Shown: positions 1 to 7,874, numbered from the stretch's first letter. The stretch: DNA of 15,781 bases from Verrucomicrobiales bacterium (GCA_007123695.1 SLGN01000539.1:1-15781), one strand, 5' to 3'. A program made the numbers and translations. The notes: a model not told the origin generated them from the letters alone.

Positions 1-123
1 CTCGCCGGCTTCTGCCCCGGCCCCGCCATCGCCAACCTTGGCGCCCTGCGCACCGAGGCTCTCGTCTTCGTTCCCGCAATGGCCCTCGGCATGGCCCTGA
101 AGCGCCGGGTCAAGCCGAGCTGA
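1..123 (+). CDS. C-terminal end of a DUF6691 (YeeE/YedE-like) membrane protein, 5' truncated
   Basis: The reading frame is open from the first base of the window and stops at TGA 121-123, giving the last 40 residues. They contain a G-F-C-P-G-P-A motif followed by a hydrophobic stretch ending in ALGMALKRR. The (G/Y)CPGPA signature close to the C-terminus is typical of DUF6691 proteins, which are half-size relatives of YeeE/YedE inner-membrane proteins and usually come in pairs. The related full-length YeeE is a thiosulfate importer, so transport of a small sulfur compound is possible but is family inference only. The basic tail after the last hydrophobic segment suggests a cytoplasmic C-terminus. 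Its partner gene, if any, lies outside the window. Confidence 0.7.
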   Translation, partial: LAGFCPGPAIANLGALRTEALVFVPAMALGMALKRRVKPS

Positions 124-171
124 GCAACGCCAACCTGCGGGCGAAAGGGGGGCGTAACTTGGTATACGCAA

Positions 172-921
172 ATGAGTCGCTACGCCATCGTCATCCCAGC
201 CTACAACGAGGAAGATTGCCTGCCGGCGACCCTCGCCGCAGCCCGTGCCGCCGTCGAGGCCGTCGCCGACGAACACGGCCGGGGCGAGATCGTCGTGGTC
301 GACAACAACTCGAGCGACCGCACCGCCGCCATCGCGCTCGAACACGGGGCCGACCGCGTTGTTTTCGAAGGCCACAACCAGATCGCACGTGCGCGGAACG
401 TCGGCGCCGCCGCAACCGAGGCCGATCGGCTCGTCTTCGTCGACGCCGATACTTTGCTCCCCGGAGAACTGCTCTCGCAAGCCCTCGCCGCCCTTGCTTC
501 CGGAGAGGTCGCCGCAGGTGGCGCCCGCGTCTCGTTGGACCGCGAGGTCCAGCCGGCGGTTGCCTGGCTCGTGCGGACCTGGGACCGTCTCTCGACCGCC
601 TTTGGCTATGCCGCAGGCAGCTTCTTCTTCTGCCGCCGCGACGCCTTCGAGGCATCCGGCGGCTTCGACGAAAGCGTCTACGCGGGCGAGGAAGTGTGGC
701 TGGCGCGGCGCATCAAAGCCTGGGCGAAGCGGCGCGGGCTCTCCTTCGTCGTGCTGCGCGACCCGCCCGTGACGACCTCGGGGCGAAAGTCCGACTGGTT
801 CACCGCGAAAGATTTTTTCCTGCAAGTCGCCGTGCTCCTGCTCCTGCCCGGAGCGGCCCGCAGCCGCCGACTCTGCGCCATGTGGTACCGACGCCCCGGT
901 CGGGAGAAGCCGGATGCGTGA
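172..921 (+). CDS. Family 2 glycosyltransferase (GT-A fold)
   Basis: This 249-residue protein starts MSRYAIVIPAYNEED, the usual N-terminal strand of GT2 enzymes (IPAYNEE at residues 8-14). VVVDNNSSDRT (41-51) is the nucleotide-binding region and VFVDADT (88-94) carries the D-x-D metal/nucleotide-sugar motif. GGFDE (163-167) and EE (172-173) occupy the acceptor/catalytic region. It should transfer a sugar from an activated donor to a lipid or glycan acceptor; the substrates cannot be predicted. A hydrophobic stretch near residues 213-225 could sit at the membrane. ATG 172 is chosen because the GT2 fold begins directly there. No Shine-Dalgarno is close; a purine run at about 144-153 is some 20 bases away. 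It converges on the oxidoreductase gene with only 24 bases between the stops and no visible terminator. Confidence 0.9.
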   Translation: MSRYAIVIPAYNEEDCLPATLAAARAAVEAVADEHGRGEIVVVDNNSSDRTAAIALEHGADRVVFEGHNQIARARNVGAAATEADRLVFVDADTLLPGELLSQALAALASGEVAAGGARVSLDREVQPAVAWLVRTWDRLSTAFGYAAGSFFFCRRDAFEASGGFDESVYAGEEVWLARRIKAWAKRRGLSFVVLRDPPVTTSGRKSDWFTAKDFFLQVAVLLLLPGAARSRRLCAMWYRRPGREKPDA

Positions 922-945
922 CCTTGCTTCGGGAGGCCCGATGCT

Positions 946-1953
946 TCAGCGGGTCGCCTCCAGGCCCTTTTCCAGAATCCATTGCGCGTTGCGCCCGTGG
1001 TCGGCATCGCAGAGAGGGTGGATCACGAAGGCGGGATCCTCGATCGCCGAGAGGAAATGGAGACTCGCGTTTTCCAAATGGCCCGGCTGGGGCGGCACCT
1101 CCAGAGCCCGGCCCTCGGGATGCGCCGCCGTCGCGTGCAGAATGCGCCCGTCCGGCCCCGGCTCGATGTGAACGGTGCCGAGACTGCCGTAGATCGTGGT
1201 GCTGTAGCTCGTCAGATGCCCGATCTGCGTCCAGCTTGCCTCCGTCGTCGCAAGGGCATGGGGATACTTCAGCAGGAGCACGGCGTTGTCCTCCAGCTCG
1301 AGGTCCTGCTTCAGCCCTGTGCGGAGCCGCAAGCCCGAAACCGATTCGGGCCGGCCCAGGACGACGTCGGCGAGCACCGCTCCGTAGCAGCAGTAGTCCA
1401 TCAGCGCTCCGGCCCCGTTCAGCTCGGCATCGTAGAGCCATTCGCAGAACTGGCGCGAGCAACCAAGTTCGACGGGACCCTCGTGCGCGGCGCGGTAGCG
1501 CACTTGCCAGACTTGGCCGAGTTCGCCACCTTGGGCCATGCAGATGCCGTGACGGAGCTGCGGCCACCAGGCGAAAGGCCAGTTCACCATCAGTCTCACG
1601 CCTGCCTCCCGTGCCGCCACGAGCATGCGCTCGGCTCCCGCAAGACTCGCCGCCATCGGCTTTTCCACGAGGCAATGCAAGCCGCGCTCGCAGGCCGCGA
1701 CGACGAGATCCTCGCCCAGCCTGTTGCTGGCGAAGACGTAGACGGCATCGCAGCCCCGTTCCCCGAGGAGATCGAGGAACTCGTCGTAGTTGCCGAAAGT
1801 CTCGCCGGGAAAGCGCTCGCGATACTTGGCAAGCAACTCCGGATCCGCGTCTGCGGCGCCGACGAGTTCGGCCCGGCCCGTTGCGGCGAGTTCCTCGAGA
1901 TTGCTCCAGACGTGGTCGTGGTGGAGTCCTAGAACGGCGATGCGATGGCTCAT
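946..1953 (-). CDS. Gfo/Idh/MocA-family NAD(P)-dependent oxidoreductase
   Basis: The protein has 335 residues, the normal length for the family. The N-terminal Rossmann strand HRIAVLGLHHDHVW (3-16) occupies the place of the usual G-x-G-x-x-G loop and is rich in histidine, unlike the classic motif. The next landmark is VEKPM (96-100), the family's E-K-P motif whose lysine (K98) contacts cofactor and substrate. In the C-terminal domain GAGALMDYCCYGA (180-192) has D186 and a tyrosine at 190, the pattern of glucose-fructose-oxidoreductase-like members (D-x-x-x-Y) rather than D-x-G-x-H. It likely oxidises or reduces a sugar, inositol or related polyol in the cytoplasm. ATG 1953 has no Shine-Dalgarno. 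It lies 67 bases downstream of the transposase gene on the same strand, probably by chance. Confidence 0.9.
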   Translation of the reverse strand: MSHRIAVLGLHHDHVWSNLEELAATGRAELVGAADADPELLAKYRERFPGETFGNYDEFLDLLGERGCDAVYVFASNRLGEDLVVAACERGLHCLVEKPMAASLAGAERMLVAAREAGVRLMVNWPFAWWPQLRHGICMAQGGELGQVWQVRYRAAHEGPVELGCSRQFCEWLYDAELNGAGALMDYCCYGAVLADVVLGRPESVSGLRLRTGLKQDLELEDNAVLLLKYPHALATTEASWTQIGHLTSYSTTIYGSLGTVHIEPGPDGRILHATAAHPEGRALEVPPQPGHLENASLHFLSAIEDPAFVIHPLCDADHGRNAQWILEKGLEATR

Positions 1954-2020
1954 CGCCGAACGAAACCACGGATTGTCCGTAGCGCAACGAATCAGGCGGA
2001 GGACCGCTGGCGAGGAACCA

Positions 2021-3136
2021 TCATCCCGCCGTCTTCTCAGAGGAGCGAACCCTCAGATCCCGCAGCGAGCGCAACTCGCCGAAGTCCGCCCCCCGCATCC
2101 GCCGCGCCCCGCTCGTCCGCTTCGGACCGGTGCGCCCCTCGGCCTTAAGCGCTTCGAAGACCCCGTCCACGAACGCCGCCGAGCCGATCACAGCGCCGTC
2201 GCTGAAATAGCGCACCTTCCGCCGCAAAGCTTCCGCCAGCGGCACCGCCCCGCCTGCCTCCACGACCCGCTCGCACTCCTCCGCCGCGATCCCCACCCGG
2301 CCGCCTTCCCCGGTGACCTCATCGGGCTTCTGCTCACGACCCTCCGAATAGAGCAGCAGCCGGTAGCGACGCTGCACCTCCGCCCAGGATGGCAGCTCCG
2401 GTTGCTTTTGCAGATCCCGCAGAACCGTCGCACCTGTTGCTCCCCCGTCGGCGCCGGGATTCGCCAACCCCTCCCGCGTGATCGACCGCAGCCCCGCCCG
2501 TGCCTTCTCCGCCCCCTTGCCCGCCCCGCAGGCTTCACCGTAGCCGCTCCAGCGGTATGCCTCCGGACGCTCCACCAGCCCCGCCCGCACCGGATTCAGA
2601 TCGATGTAGGCCGCCACCGTCCGCAGCGTCTCCTCCCCGCCCTCCAGCAGCACGCTCTTGAACGGTGCCTCCCACAGCGTCCCCACCCGCCCGTTTCGTC
2701 GGTTGAAGAAGATCGAGACCCGCTGCTTCAGCTCCTTCAGAAACACCGACAAATCGAAGCGCCTGCGCTCGTAGCGTTCCAGAATCCGCCGTTCCCACCC
2801 CGAATTCCCCGAGTTCTTCGCCGCCTCCAGCTCCCTCGCCACCTGCTCGACAGCGGCCTCATCGTAGAGCAGCGGCAGCAGCTCCAGCAACTGTTCCGCA
2901 TCCAGCTTCGGCATCGCTTCCTTGTCCGGCACTTCCAGCAGCAGGTGGAAGTGGTTGCCCATCAGGCAGTAGGTCACCACCCTGACCCCGAGAAACCGCT
3001 CCAGTTTCCGCAGGATCGACCGAAAGACCTCCTTCTCCGAGGCATGGAAGACGATGCGCCGGTCAACGACGCGAGAGATGCAGTGGTAGTAGGCCCGCCC
3101 TTCTCCGGGCGCGACGAGGATACGGCGTGGGTTCAT
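2021..3136 (-). CDS. REP-associated tyrosine transposase (RAYT, Y1_Tnp / TnpA_REP family) with C-terminal extension
   Basis: This 371-residue protein has the Y1 HUH-nuclease core. YYHCISRVVDRR (16-27) is the first strand, GNHFHLLLE (60-68) holds the H-x-H metal site (H62, H64), and AYIDLNPVRAG (176-186) carries the catalytic tyrosine. Y177 sits four residues before N181, as Y115 does in E. coli TnpA-REP. Such enzymes cut and rejoin single-stranded DNA at REP palindromes. It is about twice the length of the E. coli enzyme. A C-terminal part (about 295-363) has RYFSDGAVIGS and GARRMRG, which I recognise from PVC-group relatives; its role is unknown to me. All catalytic residues are present, so it looks intact. 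I see no typical IS200/IS605 hairpin ends or partner tnpB, so it is a solitary domesticated-type gene. Confidence 0.88.
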   Translation of the reverse strand: MNPRRILVAPGEGRAYYHCISRVVDRRIVFHASEKEVFRSILRKLERFLGVRVVTYCLMGNHFHLLLEVPDKEAMPKLDAEQLLELLPLLYDEAAVEQVARELEAAKNSGNSGWERRILERYERRRFDLSVFLKELKQRVSIFFNRRNGRVGTLWEAPFKSVLLEGGEETLRTVAAYIDLNPVRAGLVERPEAYRWSGYGEACGAGKGAEKARAGLRSITREGLANPGADGGATGATVLRDLQKQPELPSWAEVQRRYRLLLYSEGREQKPDEVTGEGGRVGIAAEECERVVEAGGAVPLAEALRRKVRYFSDGAVIGSAAFVDGVFEALKAEGRTGPKRTSGARRMRGADFGELRSLRDLRVRSSEKTAG

Positions 3137-3156
3137 GTCAGTTCAGTCACATTTAA

Positions 3157-3185
3157 TTAATAGCCTTGTTGTTATTACTTGTCAA
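3157..3185 (-). promoter_or_regulatory. Near-consensus sigma-70 promoter for the RAYT transposase gene
   Basis: On the minus strand there is a perfect -35 box TTGACA (plus-strand 3180-3185), a 17-base spacer, and a -10 box TATTAA (3157-3162, four of six matches). The expected transcription start near 3150 leaves a leader of about 14 bases before ATG 3136. The tract is strikingly AT-rich compared with the rest of the window (it includes the palindrome TTAATTAA at 3153-3160), which suggests it came with the transposase gene. Confidence 0.6.
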
Positions 3186-3238
3186 TCGTGTTTTTGAGGT
3201 CGATCTCGTTGGGGGCTTCTGATGCGCGGTTTGCACGC

Positions 3239-3267
3239 TTGTAACAAACGGCCGGTGTTGCGATATT
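3239..3267 (+). promoter_or_regulatory. Possible promoter of the sigma-factor operon
   Basis: TTGTAA (3239-3244), a 17-base spacer and GATATT (3262-3267) each match four of six consensus positions. Transcription would start near 3274, only about 7 bases before the proposed TTG start of the sigma gene, so the message would be almost leaderless. It diverges from the transposase promoter. If the sigma factor controls its own operon, the true promoter could have another form; no ECF-style GGAAC/CGTC pair at normal spacing was found here. Confidence 0.35.
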
Positions 3268-3280
3268 CTCTCTGAACAAC

Positions 3281-3865
3281 TTGAACGCAGACGCTACAGA
3301 GACAGACGAGAGCGAGGACGAACTTGTCGCCCGGGTGCAGCGGGGGGACCTCTCGGCCTTCGAGATCCTGCTGGAGAGGCACAGTTCGCGCCTGCGCGCC
3401 TTCATTGCGATGAAGTTGCCGGTGCCGCACCTCATCGACGAAATCGCGCACGAGAGCTTCGTGTTCGCGCACCGGCATCTCGCCGAGTTCTCCGTCGGGA
3501 CCGATTTCGGGAAATGGCTCCGCGCCATCGCCTTCAACCTCATTCGGAAGGAAACTCTCCGCCACCAACGCCTTTCGAAGAACCAGGAACGCTTCCTCGA
3601 ACACCATCTGGTGCAGCAGTCGGTGAAGGGCGGCCTCGCCCCCGACCTCCCGATCGTGATCGTCCTCGAGGAATGCCTCGCCAAGCTGCCCGAACAGCAA
3701 CGAAGGCTGCTCGACCGCAAGTACGCCCGTTCCGAATCGTCGCGCGAGATCGCCGAAGCCTTCGGGCAAAGCGAATCGTGGGTGCGCACCACCCTTTGCC
3801 GCGTCCGCACCGGGCTGAGGCAGTGCATCGAGCAGAAATTGAAGACCTACCCCGAAGCTATCTGA
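3281..3865 (+). CDS. ECF-like sigma-70 family RNA polymerase sigma factor
   Basis: The protein has 194 residues. Region 2 (about 13-92) includes DELVARVQRGDLSAFE (13-28), DEIAHESFVFAHRHL (53-67, region 2.2) and GKWLRAIAFNLIRK (77-90, region 2.3/2.4). Region 4 (about 126-182) ends in the helix-turn-helix SSREIAEAFGQSESWVRTTL (153-172). No region 3 is present, as in ECF factors. It resembles the Rhodopirellula/Verrucomicrobium group of sigma factors. The start is TTG 3281: an in-frame stop at 3242-3244 closes the frame upstream and no ATG or GTG occurs before region 2. It is followed after 4 bases by the FecR-LamG gene, its probable anti-sigma/sensor partner, and it heads the DUF1549/DUF1501 module. 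It should direct RNA polymerase to this operon or to related surface-protein genes. Confidence 0.88.
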   Translation: MNADATETDESEDELVARVQRGDLSAFEILLERHSSRLRAFIAMKLPVPHLIDEIAHESFVFAHRHLAEFSVGTDFGKWLRAIAFNLIRKETLRHQRLSKNQERFLEHHLVQQSVKGGLAPDLPIVIVLEECLAKLPEQQRRLLDRKYARSESSREIAEAFGQSESWVRTTLCRVRTGLRQCIEQKLKTYPEAI

Positions 3866-3869
3866 ATCT

Positions 3870-5447
3870 GTGGACTCCGAACATCTAGAAGCCTATCTTT
3901 CCGGCGAACTCGACGAAAGGGGGCGCAGACAGGTCGAGCACGCCCTGCGCCTCGACGCGGACCTGCGCGCCAGCTTCGTGGTTCAGGCCCAGATGGAGGC
4001 TGCCCTGCGCGTGCTTCTGGCCGCCGACCGCGAGGACGAAAGCGCGGCCTTCCGCGAGGGTGTGCTGGCTCGGCTCCGCTCAGAGGGCGCGGGAGAGCGC
4101 AGCTTCGCAAGATCGGTGCTTCTCGAGATCGTCGAGGAGCGAGAGGGCCCGCGGGAGGCCCGCTGGCCCGATTATTTGAAGACGGGCTTGATCTCCGCAG
4201 TGGCTTCGGTGGGACTGCTTCTGATTCTCCAGTCCATCATTTTCCAGCCCTCGCCGGAGGACGGCACCGGCCCGGCGCGGCGGTCGGAGAGCTTTTCCGC
4301 CCGCGTCGAACGCAGCGAGGATCTCCGCTGGGGTTCCGAAAGCCTGAGGCGCCTCGGCGAGGATGGATGGCTCCCCGGCGGGATTCTCCAGCTTGAGGCG
4401 GGATCGGCGCTACTGGCTTTCAATTCCGGGGCGACCGCCCTTGTCGAGGGGCCGGCGGAATTCAGCGTCGAATCGACCAACCGCCTTTTTCTCAAGCACG
4501 GACGCCTCGTCGCCGAAGTCCCTCCGATGGCTACGGGATTCACGGTGAACACCCCCCGGCTCAACGCCATCGACCTCGGCACCCGCTTCGGAATCACGGT
4601 TGACGAAGAGGGGAATTCCGAACTCCACGTGATGGAGGGGACGGTCTCGGCGAGCCGCAGCAGCGGAAACACCGTCTCCACCATCGTCCGGGAAGGGCTC
4701 GCCGTCGCCGCCGACTCGCGGGTCCGCACGGCTCTCGCTCCGGTGCCCTATGCGGGGGATTCCTTCCGTCTCCGTCTCGGCAGCCCTTCGGCGGCACCGC
4801 CGGCCCTGCGCTTCGCCTTCGACGAGTCCTCCGGCGCGATCCTCGAGCACGGAGGCGCCCGGAAGATCTTCGACATCCCGCTGGTCGCTTCGGGCGAGCT
4901 GGACCGGTCGCCTCGGCGTGCCGCCGGTCGCAGCGGGGGTGGACTGGTCTTCCAGGCGGGCGAGACGCTCGACATTCCCCTGACCCACGAGTTCGTCCTC
5001 GACGAGCCGCACACTCTCGCGTTCTGGATCAAGCTGCCCGCCGACATCGATGCGGAGCACGGCGGGGAAATCCTCGTCTATGGCCGGGACGAGGCGGCTT
5101 GGCGGTTGGCCTGCGACCTCGGTGGCGGCACAGGGCGCCGCGGAGCCCTGCACATCGACGGAGGCGGGGCCGCCGCCGTGGGCACCACCGACGTAGCCGA
5201 CGGCCGTTGGCACCATGTCGCCTACCGCTATCTAGGGGGCCGGGGAGTCTCTTCCCGGCTCCATCTCTTCGTCGATGGCAGGCTGGAGTCCCTCTCCGAG
5301 ATCGCCGACGGCCCCCTCCCGGCGGGCCGGGCCGGAAACCTGCGGCTTGGCGGCAGCCCCGGCGAAGGTTTCCACGGCTGGATCGACGAGCTGCAACTTC
5401 ATCTCGAGGCGATTCCCACGACCATGATCCAGAGCCTCGCCGAGTAA
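3870..5447 (+). CDS. FecR-LamG domain transmembrane protein, putative anti-sigma factor/sensor
   Basis: The protein has 525 residues. A charged cytoplasmic helical part (1-100: HLEAYLSGELDERGRRQVE and onward) is followed by one membrane segment (about 104-125, KTGLISAVASVGLLLIL). A FecR-type beta domain follows (about 175-285: ALVEGPAEFSVES, FTVNTPRLNAIDLGTRFGI, HVMEGTVSAS). The C-terminal LamG/concanavalin-like jelly roll covers about 310-520, with HTLAFWIKLP (381-390), DGRWHHVAYR (444-453), HLFVDGRLES (465-474) and FHGWIDELQL (501-510). I infer that the N-terminus holds the upstream sigma factor and that the outer FecR and LamG parts sense or bind a glycan or polymer. No zinc-finger anti-sigma motif is seen. 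The start is GTG 3870, 4 bases after the sigma stop, indicating translational coupling. Confidence 0.85.
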   Translation: MDSEHLEAYLSGELDERGRRQVEHALRLDADLRASFVVQAQMEAALRVLLAADREDESAAFREGVLARLRSEGAGERSFARSVLLEIVEEREGPREARWPDYLKTGLISAVASVGLLLILQSIIFQPSPEDGTGPARRSESFSARVERSEDLRWGSESLRRLGEDGWLPGGILQLEAGSALLAFNSGATALVEGPAEFSVESTNRLFLKHGRLVAEVPPMATGFTVNTPRLNAIDLGTRFGITVDEEGNSELHVMEGTVSASRSSGNTVSTIVREGLAVAADSRVRTALAPVPYAGDSFRLRLGSPSAAPPALRFAFDESSGAILEHGGARKIFDIPLVASGELDRSPRRAAGRSGGGLVFQAGETLDIPLTHEFVLDEPHTLAFWIKLPADIDAEHGGEILVYGRDEAAWRLACDLGGGTGRRGALHIDGGGAAAVGTTDVADGRWHHVAYRYLGGRGVSSRLHLFVDGRLESLSEIADGPLPAGRAGNLRLGGSPGEGFHGWIDELQLHLEAIPTTMIQSLAE

Positions 5448-5579
5448 CGGAACCCGAGCGCCCGAACCAATAGATTTCGTCTGCCTCCAATTTTTTGCTG
5501 TCACGAAGCCCCTTCGCGCCGGTATACCCTAAAGAGACCCAGTTCCAGAATCCTTCCGAACCATCCTCGATCCCCCAAC

Positions 5580-7793
5580 ATGAAGCATCGAATCCTGCAA
5601 CGAAGCCTGGCCGTCCTCCTCGCTGGAGGTTTCCTTCTCGCAACCGCGTCCGCGAGCGCCGCCATGCGCACGTGGACTTCCGCCGACGGGCGCACTCTCG
5701 AAGCCGAGTTCAACGGCACGGCCGGAGCGGGCGCCAACGCCGTCGTGAAGCTGAAGCTCCCCGACGGCAACGTCATCGACTACCCCGTCGCCAAGCTGAG
5801 CGAGGAAGACCGGCTCTTCGTCAAGGGCAACCTCCCGACCGATCCCAAGGCTCTCGCAGCCGAGATCGACAAGCTCGTCATCAACAAGCTCCGCGAAGCC
5901 TTCTATGAGCTGCGCGAGGAGCTCGCGGCGCTACCGCAGAACACCGAGCTGACCGCCGCCGAGAAGGCCAAGCGGAAGGAGGAAATCGAGCGCGAGATGG
6001 AGATGTGCGTGCCGAACGAGATGACCAACGACCACCAGTTTCTGCGTCGCATCTATCTCGACGTGGCCGGGCGCATCCCCACCTACGACGAGGCAGACGC
6101 TTTCCTTTCGGACCGCTCCCCCGACAAGCGCGCCAATCTCATCGACACGCTCCTCGACTCCGAAGGATTCGTGATGCGGATGTACAACTACTATTCCGAC
6201 CTTCTCCGCATCCGCGAAGGAGTTGTGATGATGGGGAACGGCTCCATCAAGGTCGATCCCTACATGGAGTTCGTGAAACAGAGCATCCGCGAGGACAAGC
6301 CCTACGACCAGCTCGTCCGTGAGCTGCTCACCGCCAAGGGCAAGCTCTGGGAGGAGCCCGCCGTCGGCTACCTCGTCGCCGACCAGGGCATGCGTCTTTG
6401 CAATCTCTCCAACACCTTCACCATCTTCATGGGCACGGAGATCACCTGCGCCCAGTGCCACGACCACCCCTTCGAGGAGATCTACCAGATGGATTTCTTC
6501 AAGCTCGCGGCCTTCATGGGCGAGACCGAGACCTCCGGCGGCGGCGGCATGATGGCGATGGGCGGCGACAGCAACTACCGCGCCGAAATCGACCGCATGA
6601 GCAAAGTGCTCTACGATGCCGGCAAGCTCCGGCCCAACCAGCGGCAGGACCAGAACCTGAGCCAGTGGATCGGCGTCCACCGCATCAACGTCGTCGATAC
6701 CGGCAAAAACCAAGTCAAGCTCCCCCACGACTACAAGTACGACGACGGCGAGCCCCACATGACCGTCTCTGCCGACGCCTACTTCGGCGACAGGGTCGAT
6801 CTCTCCAAATACGAGACCCCCCGCGAGGCCTTCGCCGACTGGGTCACCTCGCCGGGCAATCCCCGTTTCACCATCAACGCGGTGAACCGATTCTGGAAGA
6901 TCGCCTTCGGCCTCGCCCAGATCGAGCCGGTCTACAACATCCCCGGCCACCTCGACGGCCAAGCGCAGAACTACGAGCTGCTGACCTTCCTCGAGGAGAT
7001 GTTCAAGGATCTAAACTTCAGCGTGAAGAGCTTCTTCCGCGTCGTCTACAACTCCCAGGCCTACCAGCGCGAGGCCGAGACCCTGACGCCCAGCCTCACC
7101 CAGATCGACAAGGGCACCTACCACTTCCCAGGACCGATCCTTCGTCGCATGTCCGCGGAGCAGATCTGGGACAGCCTCGTCGCCCTGACCACGGCGAATC
7201 CCGAGTCGGTCACCCGCAAAGGCTGGGACGACTACCGCGAGGTCATGAACGTCGATTTCTCCTCTCTCAAGTCCGCCGACCAGATCATGGACTGGAAGAA
7301 GCAGTGGAGCGAGGCCAGCAAGCTGGTGAAGTACAGCGGCGAAGTCGTCTCCAGGGACGACAGCGTCGGCGGCGAGCAGATGTTCCGCGCTTCGGAACTC
7401 CGCCAGCCGATGCCGTCGAGCCACTTCCTGCGCATGTTCGGCCAGTCCGACAAGCAGCTCATCGAGAACCAGTTCACGACCGGTTCGGCGCCCCAGGTGA
7501 TGGCTCTCCTCAACGGCGAGATCACCAACAAGGTCCTGACCAGTCCCGATGCCTACCTCATCAAGGAGATCGCCTACGGCAAGGGATCCAAGCGCGACAA
7601 CATCGACAAGATTTTCCTGAGCGTGCTGACCCGCTATCCCACCTCGCAGGAGAAGTCCATGGCCCAGTCGGGTATGCGTGCCCGCACCGACCGGGACATG
7701 TCCGAGAAGCAGAAGATGGAAGCCGAAGCCCTGGCCATCGGCAACGTCATCTGGGCGCTCGTCAACACCCGCGAATTCCTCTTCATCCAGTAG
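5580..7793 (+). CDS. Secreted SHD1-DUF1549-DUF1553 protein
   Basis: The protein has 737 residues. A Sec signal peptide is clear (LAVLLAGGFLLATASASA, cleavage about 28). An SHD1-like domain follows (about 29-85: RTWTSADGRTLEAEF, VKLKLPDGNVIDYPVAKLSEEDR). DUF1549 (about 96-315) contains FLRRIYLDVAGRIPTYDEA (154-172) and CAQCHDHPF (290-298), a C-x-x-C-H motif that could bind haem or metal. DUF1553 (about 400-735) includes PREAFADWVTSPGNPRFTIN (414-433) and ALLNGEITN. Relatives in Planctomycetes and Verrucomicrobia often carry an N-terminal cytochrome c domain; here SHD1 takes that place. Function is unknown, possibly extracellular polymer handling together with the DUF1501 partner downstream. 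There is no Shine-Dalgarno before ATG 5580. The 132 bases upstream hold no terminator, so it may share the sigma transcript. Confidence 0.9.
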   Translation: MKHRILQRSLAVLLAGGFLLATASASAAMRTWTSADGRTLEAEFNGTAGAGANAVVKLKLPDGNVIDYPVAKLSEEDRLFVKGNLPTDPKALAAEIDKLVINKLREAFYELREELAALPQNTELTAAEKAKRKEEIEREMEMCVPNEMTNDHQFLRRIYLDVAGRIPTYDEADAFLSDRSPDKRANLIDTLLDSEGFVMRMYNYYSDLLRIREGVVMMGNGSIKVDPYMEFVKQSIREDKPYDQLVRELLTAKGKLWEEPAVGYLVADQGMRLCNLSNTFTIFMGTEITCAQCHDHPFEEIYQMDFFKLAAFMGETETSGGGGMMAMGGDSNYRAEIDRMSKVLYDAGKLRPNQRQDQNLSQWIGVHRINVVDTGKNQVKLPHDYKYDDGEPHMTVSADAYFGDRVDLSKYETPREAFADWVTSPGNPRFTINAVNRFWKIAFGLAQIEPVYNIPGHLDGQAQNYELLTFLEEMFKDLNFSVKSFFRVVYNSQAYQREAETLTPSLTQIDKGTYHFPGPILRRMSAEQIWDSLVALTTANPESVTRKGWDDYREVMNVDFSSLKSADQIMDWKKQWSEASKLVKYSGEVVSRDDSVGGEQMFRASELRQPMPSSHFLRMFGQSDKQLIENQFTTGSAPQVMALLNGEITNKVLTSPDAYLIKEIAYGKGSKRDNIDKIFLSVLTRYPTSQEKSMAQSGMRARTDRDMSEKQKMEAEALAIGNVIWALVNTREFLFIQ

Positions 7794-7808
7794 TCCGTTC
7801 CTCCCGTC

Positions 7809-7825
7809 CGGAGGAGCTTCCTCCG
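7809..7825 (+). other. Intercistronic hairpin between the DUF1549/1553 and DUF1501 genes
   Basis: CGGAGGA, a 3-base loop GCT, then TCCTCCG form a perfect 7-base stem 16 bases after the upstream stop. No T-run follows, so it is unlikely to terminate fully. It may protect the 3' end of the upstream message or tune expression of the downstream gene; that role is inferred. Confidence 0.4.
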
Positions 7826-7874
7826 CAGGATGCCAATTCCCAGACCAACCTTTGATTCCAGCCCCCATCCCATC

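Noticed and set aside
159..1987. Very long open frames overlapping the glycosyltransferase and oxidoreductase genes on both strands (up to about 600 codons)
   Set aside because: They are Arg/Pro/Ala-rich translations of high-GC coding DNA in the wrong frame, have no family motifs, and overlap genes with complete catalytic motifs.
2021..3185. Complete IS200/IS605 insertion sequence around the Y1 transposase
   Set aside because: No terminal hairpins with guide tetranucleotides and no tnpB are visible, and the protein belongs to the RAYT branch, which is normally a single-copy non-IS gene.
5449..5483. ECF-like promoter pair GGAACC (5449-5454) and CGTCTG (5478-5483) before the DUF1549 gene
   Set aside because: The spacer is 23 bases where ECF promoters use about 16-17, and the first box overlaps the region right after the FecR stop; chance is likely.
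5491..5530. Sigma-70 promoter around TTTTTTGCTG and the palindrome GGTATACC (5521-5528) upstream of ATG 5580
   Set aside because: TTGCTG to TATACC is 22 bases and no -35 of any quality lies 16-18 bases away. A promoter here remains possible but the sequence does not support a specific one.
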